Assembly (NCBI GenBank): GCA_002369025.1
Contig: DFDV01000045.1
Location: forward strand, 1-29,236
Length of the DNA stretch: 29,236 nucleotides
DNA from: Treponema sp. UBA3819
GTDB taxonomy: Bacteria; Spirochaetota; Spirochaetia; Treponematales; Treponemataceae
Direction of reading: 5' to 3'
Of the stretch, positions 1 to 8,146 are shown piece by piece (the first letter of the stretch is position 1; every line of letters begins with the position of its first letter). A model generated the notes under the pieces. It was not told where the DNA came from, did not search any database, and worked only from the letters and a program-made list of their open reading frames with translations. A program made the position numbers and the translations under genes.

Positions 1-359
1 CTGCCGTTACCGCAGTAAATCATGTCAGGCGTAATGGTAAAGGGAATGCGGTCGCCGTCAGAAGGCCTGCACTCTGCACCGCTTCCATTTTTCTTTCCGC
101 CTTTCAATTCCGTACGGCAGAGAACGCCGCCAGTTTTGTTCAGCATATCTGCAATTGCCGCTTTCAGTTCATTTGAGTCGGGGTCAGGATAAAGTGCCAT
201 TTTTGAGGCGGACTTTTTTGCGGCACGAACAACCGCCTTGCTTACCAGAGGTGAAGGCGGATATGGATTTTCATTTGCATTCAGCTTAATATAATCCCTG
301 TCCTTGGGCTGCTCACCCGGAACATAAGGATGCAGATTTTTCATTCGGTTTGCTATCAT
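1..359 (-). CDS. hisC: Histidinol-phosphate aminotransferase, N-terminal part (cut by window edge)
   Basis: Reading the minus strand from 359 gives an open frame that runs off the window after about 119 codons. It contains the N-terminal hallmark of PLP-dependent HisC enzymes: a 'KLNANENPYPPSP' stretch followed about 30 residues later by 'LYPDPDSNELKAAIA'. HisC converts imidazole-acetol phosphate and glutamate to histidinol phosphate in histidine synthesis; related fold-I transaminases can use aromatic substrates. A GGGAG lies 12 bases before the ATG at 359; an in-frame ATG at 344 is the alternative start. A Lys/Gly/Ser-rich insertion (around residues 85-97) lies before 'IPFTITPDMIYCGNG', which begins the large PLP domain. 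It starts 24 bases after the stop of the pallilysin-like gene, so the two are probably cotranscribed. The catalytic lysine lies outside the window, so activity cannot be judged. Confidence 0.85.
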   Translation of the reverse strand, partial: MIANRMKNLHPYVPGEQPKDRDYIKLNANENPYPPSPLVSKAVVRAAKKSASKMALYPDPDSNELKAAIADMLNKTGGVLCRTELKGGKKNGSGAECRPSDGDRIPFTITPDMIYCGNG

Positions 360-383
360 ATAATCTATAATCTCCCGTTTTTT

Positions 384-1922
384 TTATTGACTTTTTTCGT
401 TTTCTTCAGGAATTCTGGTCAGCACCAGCGGTTTTTCTTCAGTGACATAATATCCGTCCGGGCGAACAATCACATGATGAAAAATCACCGTATTCAGATC
501 ATCGACAATCTTTTTTACTGTGCGCCGGCCTGACTGCACTTCCTTTTCAACCTTCTGGAAATCAAAGGTATAAGTATCCCGGAAGTAGGAATGGGCCGTA
601 TCAGACCGGAACTGCAGGACATCATCCCCGGAAATTGAAAGCTTCATAAAGCGTCCCTGGTCACTGACTCCAGAACCTTTTACCCTATAGGTATCATCTT
701 CAAAAGCCACTTCCATGCCGTCTCCCGTTTTCCACTGGCCGGAAGTCAGCGCAGAAAAAACATCCGTGTCTTTACCTGATGCGGCACTTGTGTTCTGAAT
801 AGCCATTTTCTTGTAACTGCCGTCCCACTGGGTACTTTCATTGATAATCATGCGGACGTCATCCTGCAGACGGATGCGGATTTCATCAATGCCTGTCAGG
901 GAAATATCTACCCGTCGCTGCAGGTTTTCAATGGAGGTATTTACCGCAGTAAAATACATTCCGCCCCGTCTCATGTTGCTGTTGAGCCAGGAATAGACTT
1001 CCTCACTGTCGCCGTTTTCAAAGATGATTTCATGGGCGGTAGAATCAAAGAAAATATAGCGGATTGTCCTTGAGGCATTTTCCGTCTTGTACCACAGGCC
1101 GTCCAGAAAGCGGGAAAATGTTTCCACCGTGCCGTCCTGAATGCGGGCCAGTTCCTTTGCCGCAATACTGCTTCCGGGCACTCTGGACTGATGAACCTGT
1201 ACATATTTTCTTTCTTTTTCGTTCCAGTTATATTCCGTCTGCAACTGGTCGGTACGGGCACTTCCAGACTGAGTCTCTGAACTGTAAACCCAGACAGGAA
1301 AACTTATTCCCTTTGCCTGTGAGAGGGCATAGAATTCGTCCCGGTCAAGCTGCTGAATGAAAACTGTTCCGTCAGTGTCAAAATCACCGATGCATTCAAT
1401 CTGAAAACGCTTGCGCTTGTCGCGGGAACCAAGATACATACGCAGAACAGAATGTCCGTCGGGTGCAATTCCCTGATAGACCAGAGCATTATGATGATTT
1501 CCGATTACATCAAGGGAAGTACAGGCAAAGGTGCGCACCTGGGTCACGACAGTTGCAAGGGAAGCAACCCGTTCATATTTTGCGCTTGCGGCATCATAAA
1601 GGGCGACCACCAGCACGATAAACTGGCTTGAAGAAGTTTTTATTACATTGATCTGGTCATCATAGCCGTCACCGTCAATATCCATGGTAACGGTAGAAAG
1701 AAGAGTCTCATCCTGGGCAAGAGTAATGAAAGAAGTTTCCGCATAGTCGTCGTCATATTCAGAAGTATTTTTTGCAGATGACACGTCTCCCGTATCCACC
1801 AGGGGCGTTACAAGGCGTGAACGCTGTATTACGGTATTATGCTCAAAAAAACGGCGCACCAAAAGAAAACAGGCCAGCAGAGCGGCAACTGCAATAAATA
1901 TCGCGGGGATGATTCGCTTCAT
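384..1922 (-). CDS. Pallilysin-like membrane-anchored protein lacking the HEXXH motif
   Basis: 512 residues. Residues 4-22 form one hydrophobic segment followed by Arg-Arg, so the protein is probably a signal-anchored periplasmic protein. Residues 81-89 (DIDGDGYDD) match the Ca-binding DxDGDGxxD loop of FG-GAP/VCBS-type repeats. Residues about 270-372 resemble, from memory, the lipocalin-like domain of Treponema pallidum Tp0751 (pallilysin): shared features include 'L-GLW-TE', 'FFD---EI-F', 'NT-I--L-RR' and 'WDG-Y'. At the position of the Tp0751 HEVIH motif this protein has I-D-E-I-R (residues 345-349), so the zinc-binding histidines are absent. Residues about 387-457 look like a second, diverged lipocalin-like unit. 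A TATACT box ends six bases before the ATG with no Shine-Dalgarno, suggesting a leaderless mRNA. hisC follows 24 bases downstream. The family call is fairly firm; protease activity is unlikely, and a binding role is inference. Confidence 0.7.
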   Translation of the reverse strand: MKRIIPAIFIAVAALLACFLLVRRFFEHNTVIQRSRLVTPLVDTGDVSSAKNTSEYDDDYAETSFITLAQDETLLSTVTMDIDGDGYDDQINVIKTSSSQFIVLVVALYDAASAKYERVASLATVVTQVRTFACTSLDVIGNHHNALVYQGIAPDGHSVLRMYLGSRDKRKRFQIECIGDFDTDGTVFIQQLDRDEFYALSQAKGISFPVWVYSSETQSGSARTDQLQTEYNWNEKERKYVQVHQSRVPGSSIAAKELARIQDGTVETFSRFLDGLWYKTENASRTIRYIFFDSTAHEIIFENGDSEEVYSWLNSNMRRGGMYFTAVNTSIENLQRRVDISLTGIDEIRIRLQDDVRMIINESTQWDGSYKKMAIQNTSAASGKDTDVFSALTSGQWKTGDGMEVAFEDDTYRVKGSGVSDQGRFMKLSISGDDVLQFRSDTAHSYFRDTYTFDFQKVEKEVQSGRRTVKKIVDDLNTVIFHHVIVRPDGYYVTEEKPLVLTRIPEENEKSQ

Positions 1923-1928
1923 GCTTAC

Positions 1929-1934
1929 AGTATA
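1929..1934 (-). promoter_or_regulatory. -10 box six bases before the start of the pallilysin-like gene
   Basis: On the minus strand TATACT is followed by GTAAGC and the ATG at 1922. No convincing -35 lies 16-18 bases upstream (TAGATT at 17) and there is no Shine-Dalgarno, so transcription would start at or next to the start codon. Confidence 0.5.
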
Positions 1935-1958
1935 GCGTGGAGAAGGGAAATAATCTAC

Positions 1959-1987
1959 TTGTTAGTCTTTTTACTTCTTGGTAAAAT
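1959..1987 (+). promoter_or_regulatory. Promoter of the 1994 gene, predicted leaderless
   Basis: TTGTTA (1959-1964), a 17-base spacer and TAAAAT (1982-1987) are followed by GGATTT and the ATG at 1994. The spacing puts the transcript start on the ATG. It lies back to back with the opposite promoter at 1929-1934 in a 71-base intergenic region. Confidence 0.6.
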
Positions 1988-1993
1988 GGATTT

Positions 1994-3931
1994 ATGGCAA
2001 CAAGTGCAAACATTCTCGTACTGCTCAAATTCTTTGCAAGCAAGCAGGGAAATGCGGTTATTGACTATACATCCTTTTCCTCATACCTCAAAAAGTATGC
2101 AGAGCATCATGTTTCAGAACAGCCCGCTTTGATAGAATACCTTTCAGACCCGGTTCCTCCCCTGCAGCGTGAACTGGACAAACTGCAGGAACTCAGGCAG
2201 ATTTTTATCGTCAATACGACACCCACCAAGCAGGCCATCATCGTCATTCCTTTCTTTACTGACCTTTTTACTGAACGCTACAAGGATCTGCTTGCAAACC
2301 CTGCCCAGCCCTATCCTTCTGAACTTGATCTGCCAAAAACAATTCCCACGGATATTCTTGTCCGCCAGAATGCCGCAGACCTTCTTTCCCGTCTCTTAGA
2401 CAAGCCCGAAAGCGGCGAAAAGATTCTCTACGGTCTTTCCATGGCAAATGACATGCCCACCGTTATCCTTCCGTCACAGGTTCCCGCTGAAACACTGGTT
2501 GCCGTAAGCCTTGCAAAACTCCGTCTCCTTCTTTCCAAGGGAGACCATCATGACTACTTCCGCAAAAAAATGACCATTTCAAATCCGGGACGTGAAGTTT
2601 CTGCAAAAAACTTCTTCAACAATTTTGCAGACAAAGCGGAAGCGGGCATGGAAATGCTCAAAAATGCAGGCGACACCTTTTACCTGTGGACCCAGCTCTG
2701 CTACTTCATCCGCCAGGACTATGAAAAAATCAAGGAATACACCATTGAGGATGTATCCCGTCTTCAGGCAGTACACATCATAGAAATTGCCGCCAATTAT
2801 TACAAAAACAGAGCCCAGGCTAACCAGCAGAAGCAGTCCGCCCTCCAGCAGCTGGAAGACCAGTTAAAGAAGCCGCCTTACTATTACACCCTTGACGGAA
2901 TCACAAAATTCAAGGATCAGAAAGGCGAACTGCTGCTCGGTCAGTACAGTGAAGAAGAACTAAAAAACTTTCTGCACGCAAAATCAACAGAAAGCTCAGG
3001 AACCGCCCTGCCGGAACTGCTTATCTTTAAGGCACAGGGAAGCGACCAGCGTTATTTTATCTTCAAGGAAAAAGTAATGAATCTGGTAGTCCGTCTTGCC
3101 TCTGATGCGAGAACGGTTGTCCGCGAGACAATCACAAAGCACTGGAACCAGGTACTTATGCAGTACGACACCCTGCCGGAAATGAAAGACCAGGCAGCCT
3201 TTGAAGCCCGTCTGGAACAGGAAGTCAAAACACAGGAGCCCATACTTCATGCCCTGCTGAACGCAAGTTTCCTTCCTGTCGTAGATACAGAAACTACAGA
3301 AACCACCGAGGGCCACGTTCCTTTCTTCTACAACGGAGTCCTCATTCCCTACAGCGACATTCTGCTTATGAACCGCAGCGAACTCTTTACCGATGCCCGC
3401 ATAATCCTGCCCTTCTGGTATACATTCCCTGTCGTTTCATGGATTGCAAAACTTCTCTTCCGCCCCAGCAAGAACAAGAGAAACGTAAAACAGAAAAATT
3501 CTGCGGAACTCTACCGGGAGGCAGAAGCAGAAAAGCGGCGCGAAGAAAGCATGGAAGCGGAAATCGCAAAAAATCCCAGCATCAACAAAAAAGTTGCCCT
3601 CAGGGAATCTGCCCGCCTTGCAGAACAGGAACTTGTTCCCCAGACTTCCACCCTTGACCGTGAACTGGAATCTTACCGCCGCCAGTGGAACCATCTTCTG
3701 GGTAAAATAGAAAGCCAGAACCTGACTGAAGACGTCAATTCTCTCATACGTGACTACCTCCGCAAATGCATGCGCACATTCAAGACCACTTCCCTTACAG
3801 TGGACAGAATCAGAAGCATAGCAGAAACGCTGGTAAAGGCTCCGGGCATGCAGAGAATCAAGGAATCAGACGCACTGAACATGTACATTCAGCTCTACCT
3901 TATCAAGCTGATTAAGAATGTTCCCATGTGA
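1994..3931 (+). CDS. Conserved-looking hypothetical protein, 645 residues
   Basis: I do not recognise a characterised family. The protein has no signal peptide and no clear membrane helix, so it is probably cytoplasmic; a short aromatic-rich hydrophobic patch (about residues 466-487, 'LPFWYTFPVVSWIAKLLF') is followed by a basic 'RPSKNKRNVKQK' stretch. From there to about residue 570 it is highly charged (Glu/Arg/Lys/Ala) and likely helical or coiled-coil, ending in a helical C-terminal region with 'DRIRSIAETLV'. The N-terminal part is mixed alpha/beta with no visible nucleotide-binding or metal motif. The start is fixed by the promoter ending six bases before the ATG. It is followed by a T-rich block and a hairpin with a T-run before ssb. 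Codon use and length support a real gene; the function is unknown. Confidence 0.8.
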   Translation: MATSANILVLLKFFASKQGNAVIDYTSFSSYLKKYAEHHVSEQPALIEYLSDPVPPLQRELDKLQELRQIFIVNTTPTKQAIIVIPFFTDLFTERYKDLLANPAQPYPSELDLPKTIPTDILVRQNAADLLSRLLDKPESGEKILYGLSMANDMPTVILPSQVPAETLVAVSLAKLRLLLSKGDHHDYFRKKMTISNPGREVSAKNFFNNFADKAEAGMEMLKNAGDTFYLWTQLCYFIRQDYEKIKEYTIEDVSRLQAVHIIEIAANYYKNRAQANQQKQSALQQLEDQLKKPPYYYTLDGITKFKDQKGELLLGQYSEEELKNFLHAKSTESSGTALPELLIFKAQGSDQRYFIFKEKVMNLVVRLASDARTVVRETITKHWNQVLMQYDTLPEMKDQAAFEARLEQEVKTQEPILHALLNASFLPVVDTETTETTEGHVPFFYNGVLIPYSDILLMNRSELFTDARIILPFWYTFPVVSWIAKLLFRPSKNKRNVKQKNSAELYREAEAEKRREESMEAEIAKNPSINKKVALRESARLAEQELVPQTSTLDRELESYRRQWNHLLGKIESQNLTEDVNSLIRDYLRKCMRTFKTTSLTVDRIRSIAETLVKAPGMQRIKESDALNMYIQLYLIKLIKNVPM

Positions 3932-3960
3932 TTTTCAGCATTTTTCGTAAAAAAATCGAT

Positions 3961-4019
3961 TTTTTTTCATTTTTTTTCTGAATTTTTTGTACATTTTTGC
4001 TTTTTAAAGCCTATATATA
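3961..4019 (+). promoter_or_regulatory. T-rich promoter-like block upstream of ssb, shared with the 8068 gene
   Basis: A T-rich run ends in TTTTTAAAGCCTATATATA (to 4019). A near copy, in the same orientation relative to its gene, lies upstream of the lipoprotein gene starting at 8068. The shared core AAAGCCTATATATA (4006-4019) is identical. TATATA could be a -10 with TTGTAC (3988-3993) as a weak, widely spaced -35. If so, transcription starts at the left arm of the hairpin that follows. Confidence 0.45.
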
Positions 4020-4054
4020 AGTGTAAGTCAAAAATGACTTGCACTTATTTTTTT
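4018..4054 (+). terminator. Terminator-like hairpin between the 1994 gene and ssb
   Basis: Arms 4018-4030 and 4035-4047 are 13 bases long with a single G-T wobble and an AAAA loop, followed by seven T (4048-4054). It would end transcription from the 1994 gene. Because a promoter-like TATATA lies immediately before it, it could also sit in the ssb leader and act as an attenuator. Confidence 0.65.
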
Positions 4055-4085
4055 GTTCTGGCCGGAACGAGATGGAGAAAAGCAT

Positions 4086-4568
4086 ATGAATGGAATGAAT
4101 CAAGTGATTTTGGAAGGCAACATCGTTCGTGTACCCGTGGCAAAAGACACGCCGCGCGGAACCCGCCTCTGTACCCTGCCCATTGCAGTAAACCGCATCT
4201 ACAAGGACAAGGAAGGCAAGGATGTTGATGAAGTGAGCTACTACGATATAGAGGCATGGGGAGAAAAACTTGCCAATGTTATCGAAAAATGTGGCTTTAA
4301 GGGGCGCGGCGTACGCGTTGTGGGAAGACTCAAACAGAACCGCTGGAAGACCACAGACGGAAAATCCATGGCAAAGATTGTTGTCATTGCAGAACATGTG
4401 GATTTTAAGCCCTCATTCCGCAAAAAAAATGAGAATGAAGAAGATTCTTCACCGGCAGAACAGGTTCCCGTAGACGAAGGCTCAGAATGCAGCGAAGACT
4501 ACGAAAATCTTGCAGAAGCCGCAGCGGGAATTCGTGCTGAACAGGAGGCAGGCGAAACAGTCTTTTAA
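4086..4568 (+). CDS. ssb: Single-stranded DNA-binding protein
   Basis: 160 residues from the ATG at 4086, which has GGAG about nine bases upstream; an in-frame ATG at 4053 lies inside the hairpin's T-run and has no such site. The N-terminal 110 residues are a bacterial SSB OB-fold: 'NQVILEGNIVR' at the start, 'LCTLPIAVNRIYKDKEG' and 'YYDIEAWGEKLAN' strands, then 'GVRVVGRLKQNRWKTTDGKSMAKIVVIAEHVDF'. SSB coats single-stranded DNA in replication, recombination and repair and recruits partners through an acidic C-terminal tip. The tail (about residues 117-160) is acidic, but the tip reads GETVF rather than the usual DDDIPF; only the terminal Phe and nearby acids are kept. It is convergent with the U32 gene and preceded by the shared T-rich block and hairpin, so leader regulation is possible. 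Confidence 0.9.
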   Translation: MNGMNQVILEGNIVRVPVAKDTPRGTRLCTLPIAVNRIYKDKEGKDVDEVSYYDIEAWGEKLANVIEKCGFKGRGVRVVGRLKQNRWKTTDGKSMAKIVVIAEHVDFKPSFRKKNENEEDSSPAEQVPVDEGSECSEDYENLAEAAAGIRAEQEAGETVF

Positions 4569-4626
4569 ATCATCCTGATGCAGGTCACCTTCTGCCGGCA
4601 GGCCGGTCTATCGACCGACAGGCAGA

Positions 4627-6906
4627 CTAGCGTGACTTGCGGGTGGGACGGGGTTTACCAGTCCTGCGCTGGGGGGCGCGGTTTTTACCGCCGGCACGAC
4701 CATACTGCTGGGCTTTACGGGCTTCGGCGGCGCGTTCATTGGAAGCCTTGTATTCTTCCATGCGCTCCGGACTGTAAAAACCGTCCTTCCAGTTAAAGCG
4801 GGATGTATCTGGCACAGGAAGTTTTTTGAGCATGGCATTCTTAATCATTTTCAGTTCGCCTTTGCTGACCTTTATCTTTGAAAAGTCGATCAGAATGCGG
4901 TGGAATCCGTCATGGTCAAGGGCTTCCGTTTTATCCACAATGGAGAAAGGTGCCTCCGGCATGACAAATGAACCGTCCGGCGTAGCATTTACCTTGAATT
5001 CCATGCCTTCTTTGTCAGTGAAGTAGGTAAAATCATAGGATGCAGGCAGCTTAAAACGCATGCGGAAGAGAGCCGGATAGGCATAGGCAGTGACCATTAC
5101 TCGGTCACGAACATTCTTTTCAAAAGTGTCCTGCAGGTTGGCATAGGAATTTTCAACCGGCGTGATAAATGCACCGACATTCTGATTTTCAAGCCAGCTC
5201 ACTGCCCAGCGGTTAAAGGTGTAGAGATAGGGACCTGCAATGATATTGGCTTTTTTCTCACGGAGCATGGCGATGTGGGCCACATTATTTGCCACAAAAG
5301 TTGTAAAGCCGTCCGCAATAAAGCGGTCCAGATTTGCAGAAAGTTCATCTTCAGTTGCCGCAGGACAATAGGGATCAAGAGAAATAATAATCTGCTTTTT
5401 TGAGAAAGGCAGGGTTGTCTTATGGGCAAGCAAATCTGCCTTAGTTTCAAAATTCAATTCCAGAATGACGCGTACGGGATGCTGTGACTGCACGGCAAAC
5501 ATATCGCTGATGGTAGACACCTGCATGTAGAGTCCTTCCGGGAAATATGAGAGTTCATTTTTTGCAATGGGCGTCAGGTCAAGCACGGGAAGTTTTTCAG
5601 CCCCGGGCTGCTGACGGAAGCGGCCGATATCATTGGGGAGAACCCGGTTGTAGCGCTTTGACATAGATTTTGTCTGAAGCAGATAGACTGCATCTCCCCG
5701 GCTAAAGCCGACGGGAATGTCAATCCAGCGGTTGCCCTTTTCATCAGTCTGAACAGTACGCACTTTGTGGCTTACGCGGCCCGTGTCATCTTTTTTATGC
5801 AGACGGATTGAGTCGCCGGGGTCAGGGTCGTAGGAGCCGCCCTTAAGGCAGGCCATCTGTACCTGCCAGGAAGAAGGCTCTGCATCAGGGGCCGCATTTT
5901 CCTGTGCACGGCGGCGGGTTTCCTCATCTGCCATCTGCAGTCTGTCAATCACACCAAGATAAATGCCGGTTCCACCCGCCTGTTTCGGGTTCAGGATTGC
6001 ATCTCCGGCTTTCTCAACGCCTTCTTCATTTGTCTTAAAATTGTACCAGTAAGTTGTTTTTGAGCGGGCAAAATCAGTAGCCAGCATGCGCTTTGCGGCC
6101 GCAACAGCACCCTTCTTGTCTTCCTGCCAGTGGTCCATCAGATAGCGGTAGGCGGCAACAACTGAACCGACATACTCAGCGCTCTTCATGCGGCCTTCAA
6201 TCTTAAATGATTCCACACCAATCTGCATCAGGTCAGGAATGTGGTCAATCAGCTGTAAGTCTGACGGAGAAAAATAGTAGCCCTGTTCAGTTCCCTCTCC
6301 CATTTCCGCTGTGTAAAAACGGCGGCAGGCCTGGGTACACATACCACGGTTCGCACTCTTTCCGCCCAAAAAGCTGGAAAAAAGGCACAGACCGCTTTCA
6401 CTTACACAGAGAGCACCGTGAACAAAGATTTCCAGTTCCGTTTTTGTCTCTGCCTTTATTTTTTTGATTTCTTCCAGACCAAGTTCACGGGCCACAACTA
6501 CCCGCTGCAGGCCTTCTTTTGCAAGAAGATTAACACCTGCCGCACTTTCCACATTCATCTGCGTTGAGCCGTGCAGTTCAAGGTCAGGGAAAAATTCCTG
6601 GCACATGCGCACTACGCCAAAATCCTGTACGATAAGACCGTCCGGACCAATTTTATTCAAATATGAAAGAAAACGGTAGAGTCTTTCTGTCTCACGCTCT
6701 TCGCTTACGGTATTTACCGTCACATAGATTTTTTTTCCTTGGCGGTGCAGGGCATTCACTGCGCCTTCAAACTGATTCCATGCAAAGTTTGATGAACGGA
6801 GTCTTGCGTTAAAACTTTTGAGACCGAGATAAACTGCGTCTGCGCCTTCACCAATTGCGGCGTCCAGGGCTTCCGGATTTCCGGCGGGTGCTAATAATTC
6901 TGCCAT
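4627..6906 (-). CDS. Peptidase-U32-family protein (RNA hydroxylase type)
   Basis: 759 residues. It starts with the family's 'ELLAPAGNPEALDAAIGEGADAVYLG' region and carries the U32 signature at about residues 159-197: EIFVHGALC, then SESGLC, then NRGMCTQACRRFY, with four cysteines (167, 174, 190, 194) suited to an iron-sulfur cluster. Although called peptidases, the studied relatives RlhA and TrhP (YdcP) in E. coli hydroxylate 23S rRNA C2501 and tRNA U34. The length fits the long form with a second C-terminal U32 domain. The last 35 residues are very basic (Arg/Lys/Gly/Pro), suggesting RNA contact. The start is fixed by an extended -10 box (TGC-TATACT) ending six bases before the ATG, with no Shine-Dalgarno. 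Which RNA it modifies cannot be told from this sequence. Confidence 0.85.
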   Translation of the reverse strand: MAELLAPAGNPEALDAAIGEGADAVYLGLKSFNARLRSSNFAWNQFEGAVNALHRQGKKIYVTVNTVSEERETERLYRFLSYLNKIGPDGLIVQDFGVVRMCQEFFPDLELHGSTQMNVESAAGVNLLAKEGLQRVVVARELGLEEIKKIKAETKTELEIFVHGALCVSESGLCLFSSFLGGKSANRGMCTQACRRFYTAEMGEGTEQGYYFSPSDLQLIDHIPDLMQIGVESFKIEGRMKSAEYVGSVVAAYRYLMDHWQEDKKGAVAAAKRMLATDFARSKTTYWYNFKTNEEGVEKAGDAILNPKQAGGTGIYLGVIDRLQMADEETRRRAQENAAPDAEPSSWQVQMACLKGGSYDPDPGDSIRLHKKDDTGRVSHKVRTVQTDEKGNRWIDIPVGFSRGDAVYLLQTKSMSKRYNRVLPNDIGRFRQQPGAEKLPVLDLTPIAKNELSYFPEGLYMQVSTISDMFAVQSQHPVRVILELNFETKADLLAHKTTLPFSKKQIIISLDPYCPAATEDELSANLDRFIADGFTTFVANNVAHIAMLREKKANIIAGPYLYTFNRWAVSWLENQNVGAFITPVENSYANLQDTFEKNVRDRVMVTAYAYPALFRMRFKLPASYDFTYFTDKEGMEFKVNATPDGSFVMPEAPFSIVDKTEALDHDGFHRILIDFSKIKVSKGELKMIKNAMLKKLPVPDTSRFNWKDGFYSPERMEEYKASNERAAEARKAQQYGRAGGKNRAPQRRTGKPRPTRKSR

Positions 6907-6912
6907 TCAAGC

Positions 6913-6921
6913 AGTATAGCA
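6913..6921 (-). promoter_or_regulatory. Extended -10 six bases before the U32 gene
   Basis: On the minus strand TGC-TATACT is followed by GCTTGA and the ATG at 6906. The TGn extension can compensate for the poor -35 (AGGCAG at 17 bases). A leaderless transcript is predicted. Confidence 0.55.
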
Positions 6922-6952
6922 CAGAAGCCGGCCCTCTGCCTAGCACAGGAAT

Positions 6953-8068
6953 CTATGGCTGCCAGGCTTCCTGACTGTTGGGCAGTCCCGGACTTGCACA
7001 GGAAGTGTTTACGACAAACCAGTCAGAGGCGCTTACAGGCACTACACTTCCCCTCTCCCAGCTTTTTGCCGCAAGGGCTTCAACATTTTTCCGGCAGAGG
7101 GTGCGGGTTGTCGTTGCGCCAGCATTGCTTGCGGCAGCCGTAATATCTCCGCCTGCCCAGATTCCTTTAGCAACCGCTTTAGCCGCCAGTTCCTTGGACA
7201 GGGGCTTCTGCCAGTCACTTTTACTTCCGTCGCTGTAAAGAACCGCATCCAGAATGGTGTTCCCCCCGTCTGAAGTCAGGGCAAGCACATCCGTTTTCTG
7301 CAGGCGGGCAGAATCATCTTCGTTTTCAGCCCATAAGTCCCGGGCCGTATCGCAGTTATTGTTATTTACGGCGCTGGTGGCGGCTGTCAAATCCTTTCCT
7401 CTTTCATCAATGCAAAAGTCTGGGGTGTCCGTATCGTGGCGGAAGTGGATAGTAATGTATTCTCCTGTCTTTACTTCCATCTTTGGGAACATGTACTTTT
7501 TCTCCCTGCCGTCATAGCCGCCAGTCACTTCCAGTCCGGCTGTGTTGCCGCCTTCAAGCACATAGAGTTCCACAAATTCAGGCGTCTTCCCCGTTCCCTC
7601 GCTGCGGATTTCACTGAAAATCATAACAGGAACGCTGTCATTAAAGCCGGTAAAGGGAAGACTGAATGTAAGGGTGTTGCCGTTCAAATCTTCCACAATT
7701 CCAGTCAGATGATAGCGGACACCGATTTCTGTCGGTTCGGTCAGGGTAAGTTCCGCCGTAGTCATTTTTTCGTTGTAGGAAACAAATACTTCACTGGCAG
7801 CAGCATTTTCCTCATCTGCCCGCTTAAACACTACATCCCTGAGCTGCATGGGCTCTGAACAGGCAATCTCCAGAGTGTTACGCTGTTTAAAGTCAAAGGA
7901 TAAAATCTGGGGAACAATTTTATCCACCGTCACGATTTCAAGGCCTTCTTCCGTAAGCTTGCATGAGACAGGGGCCGCCATAAAAAGAACAGCCGCACAG
8001 ATTCCTCCGCATGCGGTCAGGTAGCGAAGCACAAATACAATTGATTGAAATAAATCCCGTTTTTTCAT
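6953..8068 (-). CDS. Putative lipoprotein with SbsA-type Ig domain and lamin-tail-like domain
   Basis: 371 residues from the ATG at 8068, chosen because GGAGG lies eight bases upstream; an earlier in-frame ATG at 8107 would fall before the likely transcript start. A hydrophobic N-terminus ends in 'AAPVSC' (Cys36), a relaxed spirochaetal lipobox, so lipid anchoring is probable but not certain. Residues about 50-140 resemble an SbsA/Big_5 Ig-like domain ('ACSEPMQLRDVVF', 'YHLTGIVEDLNGNTLTF'). Residues about 150-360 resemble the lamin-tail domain common in secreted bacterial proteins ('MIFSEIRSEGTG-TPEFVELYV', 'DAVLYSDGS-SDW'). Such proteins are usually surface or periplasmic, of unknown function. 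It lies downstream of the DUF2259 gene but has its own T-rich promoter-like block, which it shares with ssb. Confidence 0.75.
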   Translation of the reverse strand: MKKRDLFQSIVFVLRYLTACGGICAAVLFMAAPVSCKLTEEGLEIVTVDKIVPQILSFDFKQRNTLEIACSEPMQLRDVVFKRADEENAAASEVFVSYNEKMTTAELTLTEPTEIGVRYHLTGIVEDLNGNTLTFSLPFTGFNDSVPVMIFSEIRSEGTGKTPEFVELYVLEGGNTAGLEVTGGYDGREKKYMFPKMEVKTGEYITIHFRHDTDTPDFCIDERGKDLTAATSAVNNNNCDTARDLWAENEDDSARLQKTDVLALTSDGGNTILDAVLYSDGSKSDWQKPLSKELAAKAVAKGIWAGGDITAAASNAGATTTRTLCRKNVEALAAKSWERGSVVPVSASDWFVVNTSCASPGLPNSQEAWQP

Positions 8069-8084
8069 CTTAAAACCTCCACAA

Positions 8085-8146
8085 TATATATAGGCTTTAA
8101 AATGCAAAAAACTACATTTTTTTAGAAAAAAAATTGAAAAAAGTAA
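8085..8146 (-). promoter_or_regulatory. Second copy of the T-rich promoter-like block
   Basis: On the minus strand a T-rich run leads to TTTTTTGCATTTTAAAGCC and TATATATA, then TTGTGGAGG and the ATG at 8068. The core at 8085-8098 equals 4006-4019 upstream of ssb. Its distal T-run is also the T-tract of the terminator at 8145-8173. Confidence 0.5.

Noticed and set aside
1364..1383. Aspartate-rich 'GDFDTDGTVF' in the pallilysin-like protein as a second Ca-binding loop
   Set aside because: Too short a match and lacks the full DxDGDGxxD spacing.
4585..4622. Inverted repeats CTGCCGGCAG and CGGTC-TATC-GACCG between ssb and the U32 gene
   Set aside because: Short stems with no T-run on either strand; not supportable as terminators.
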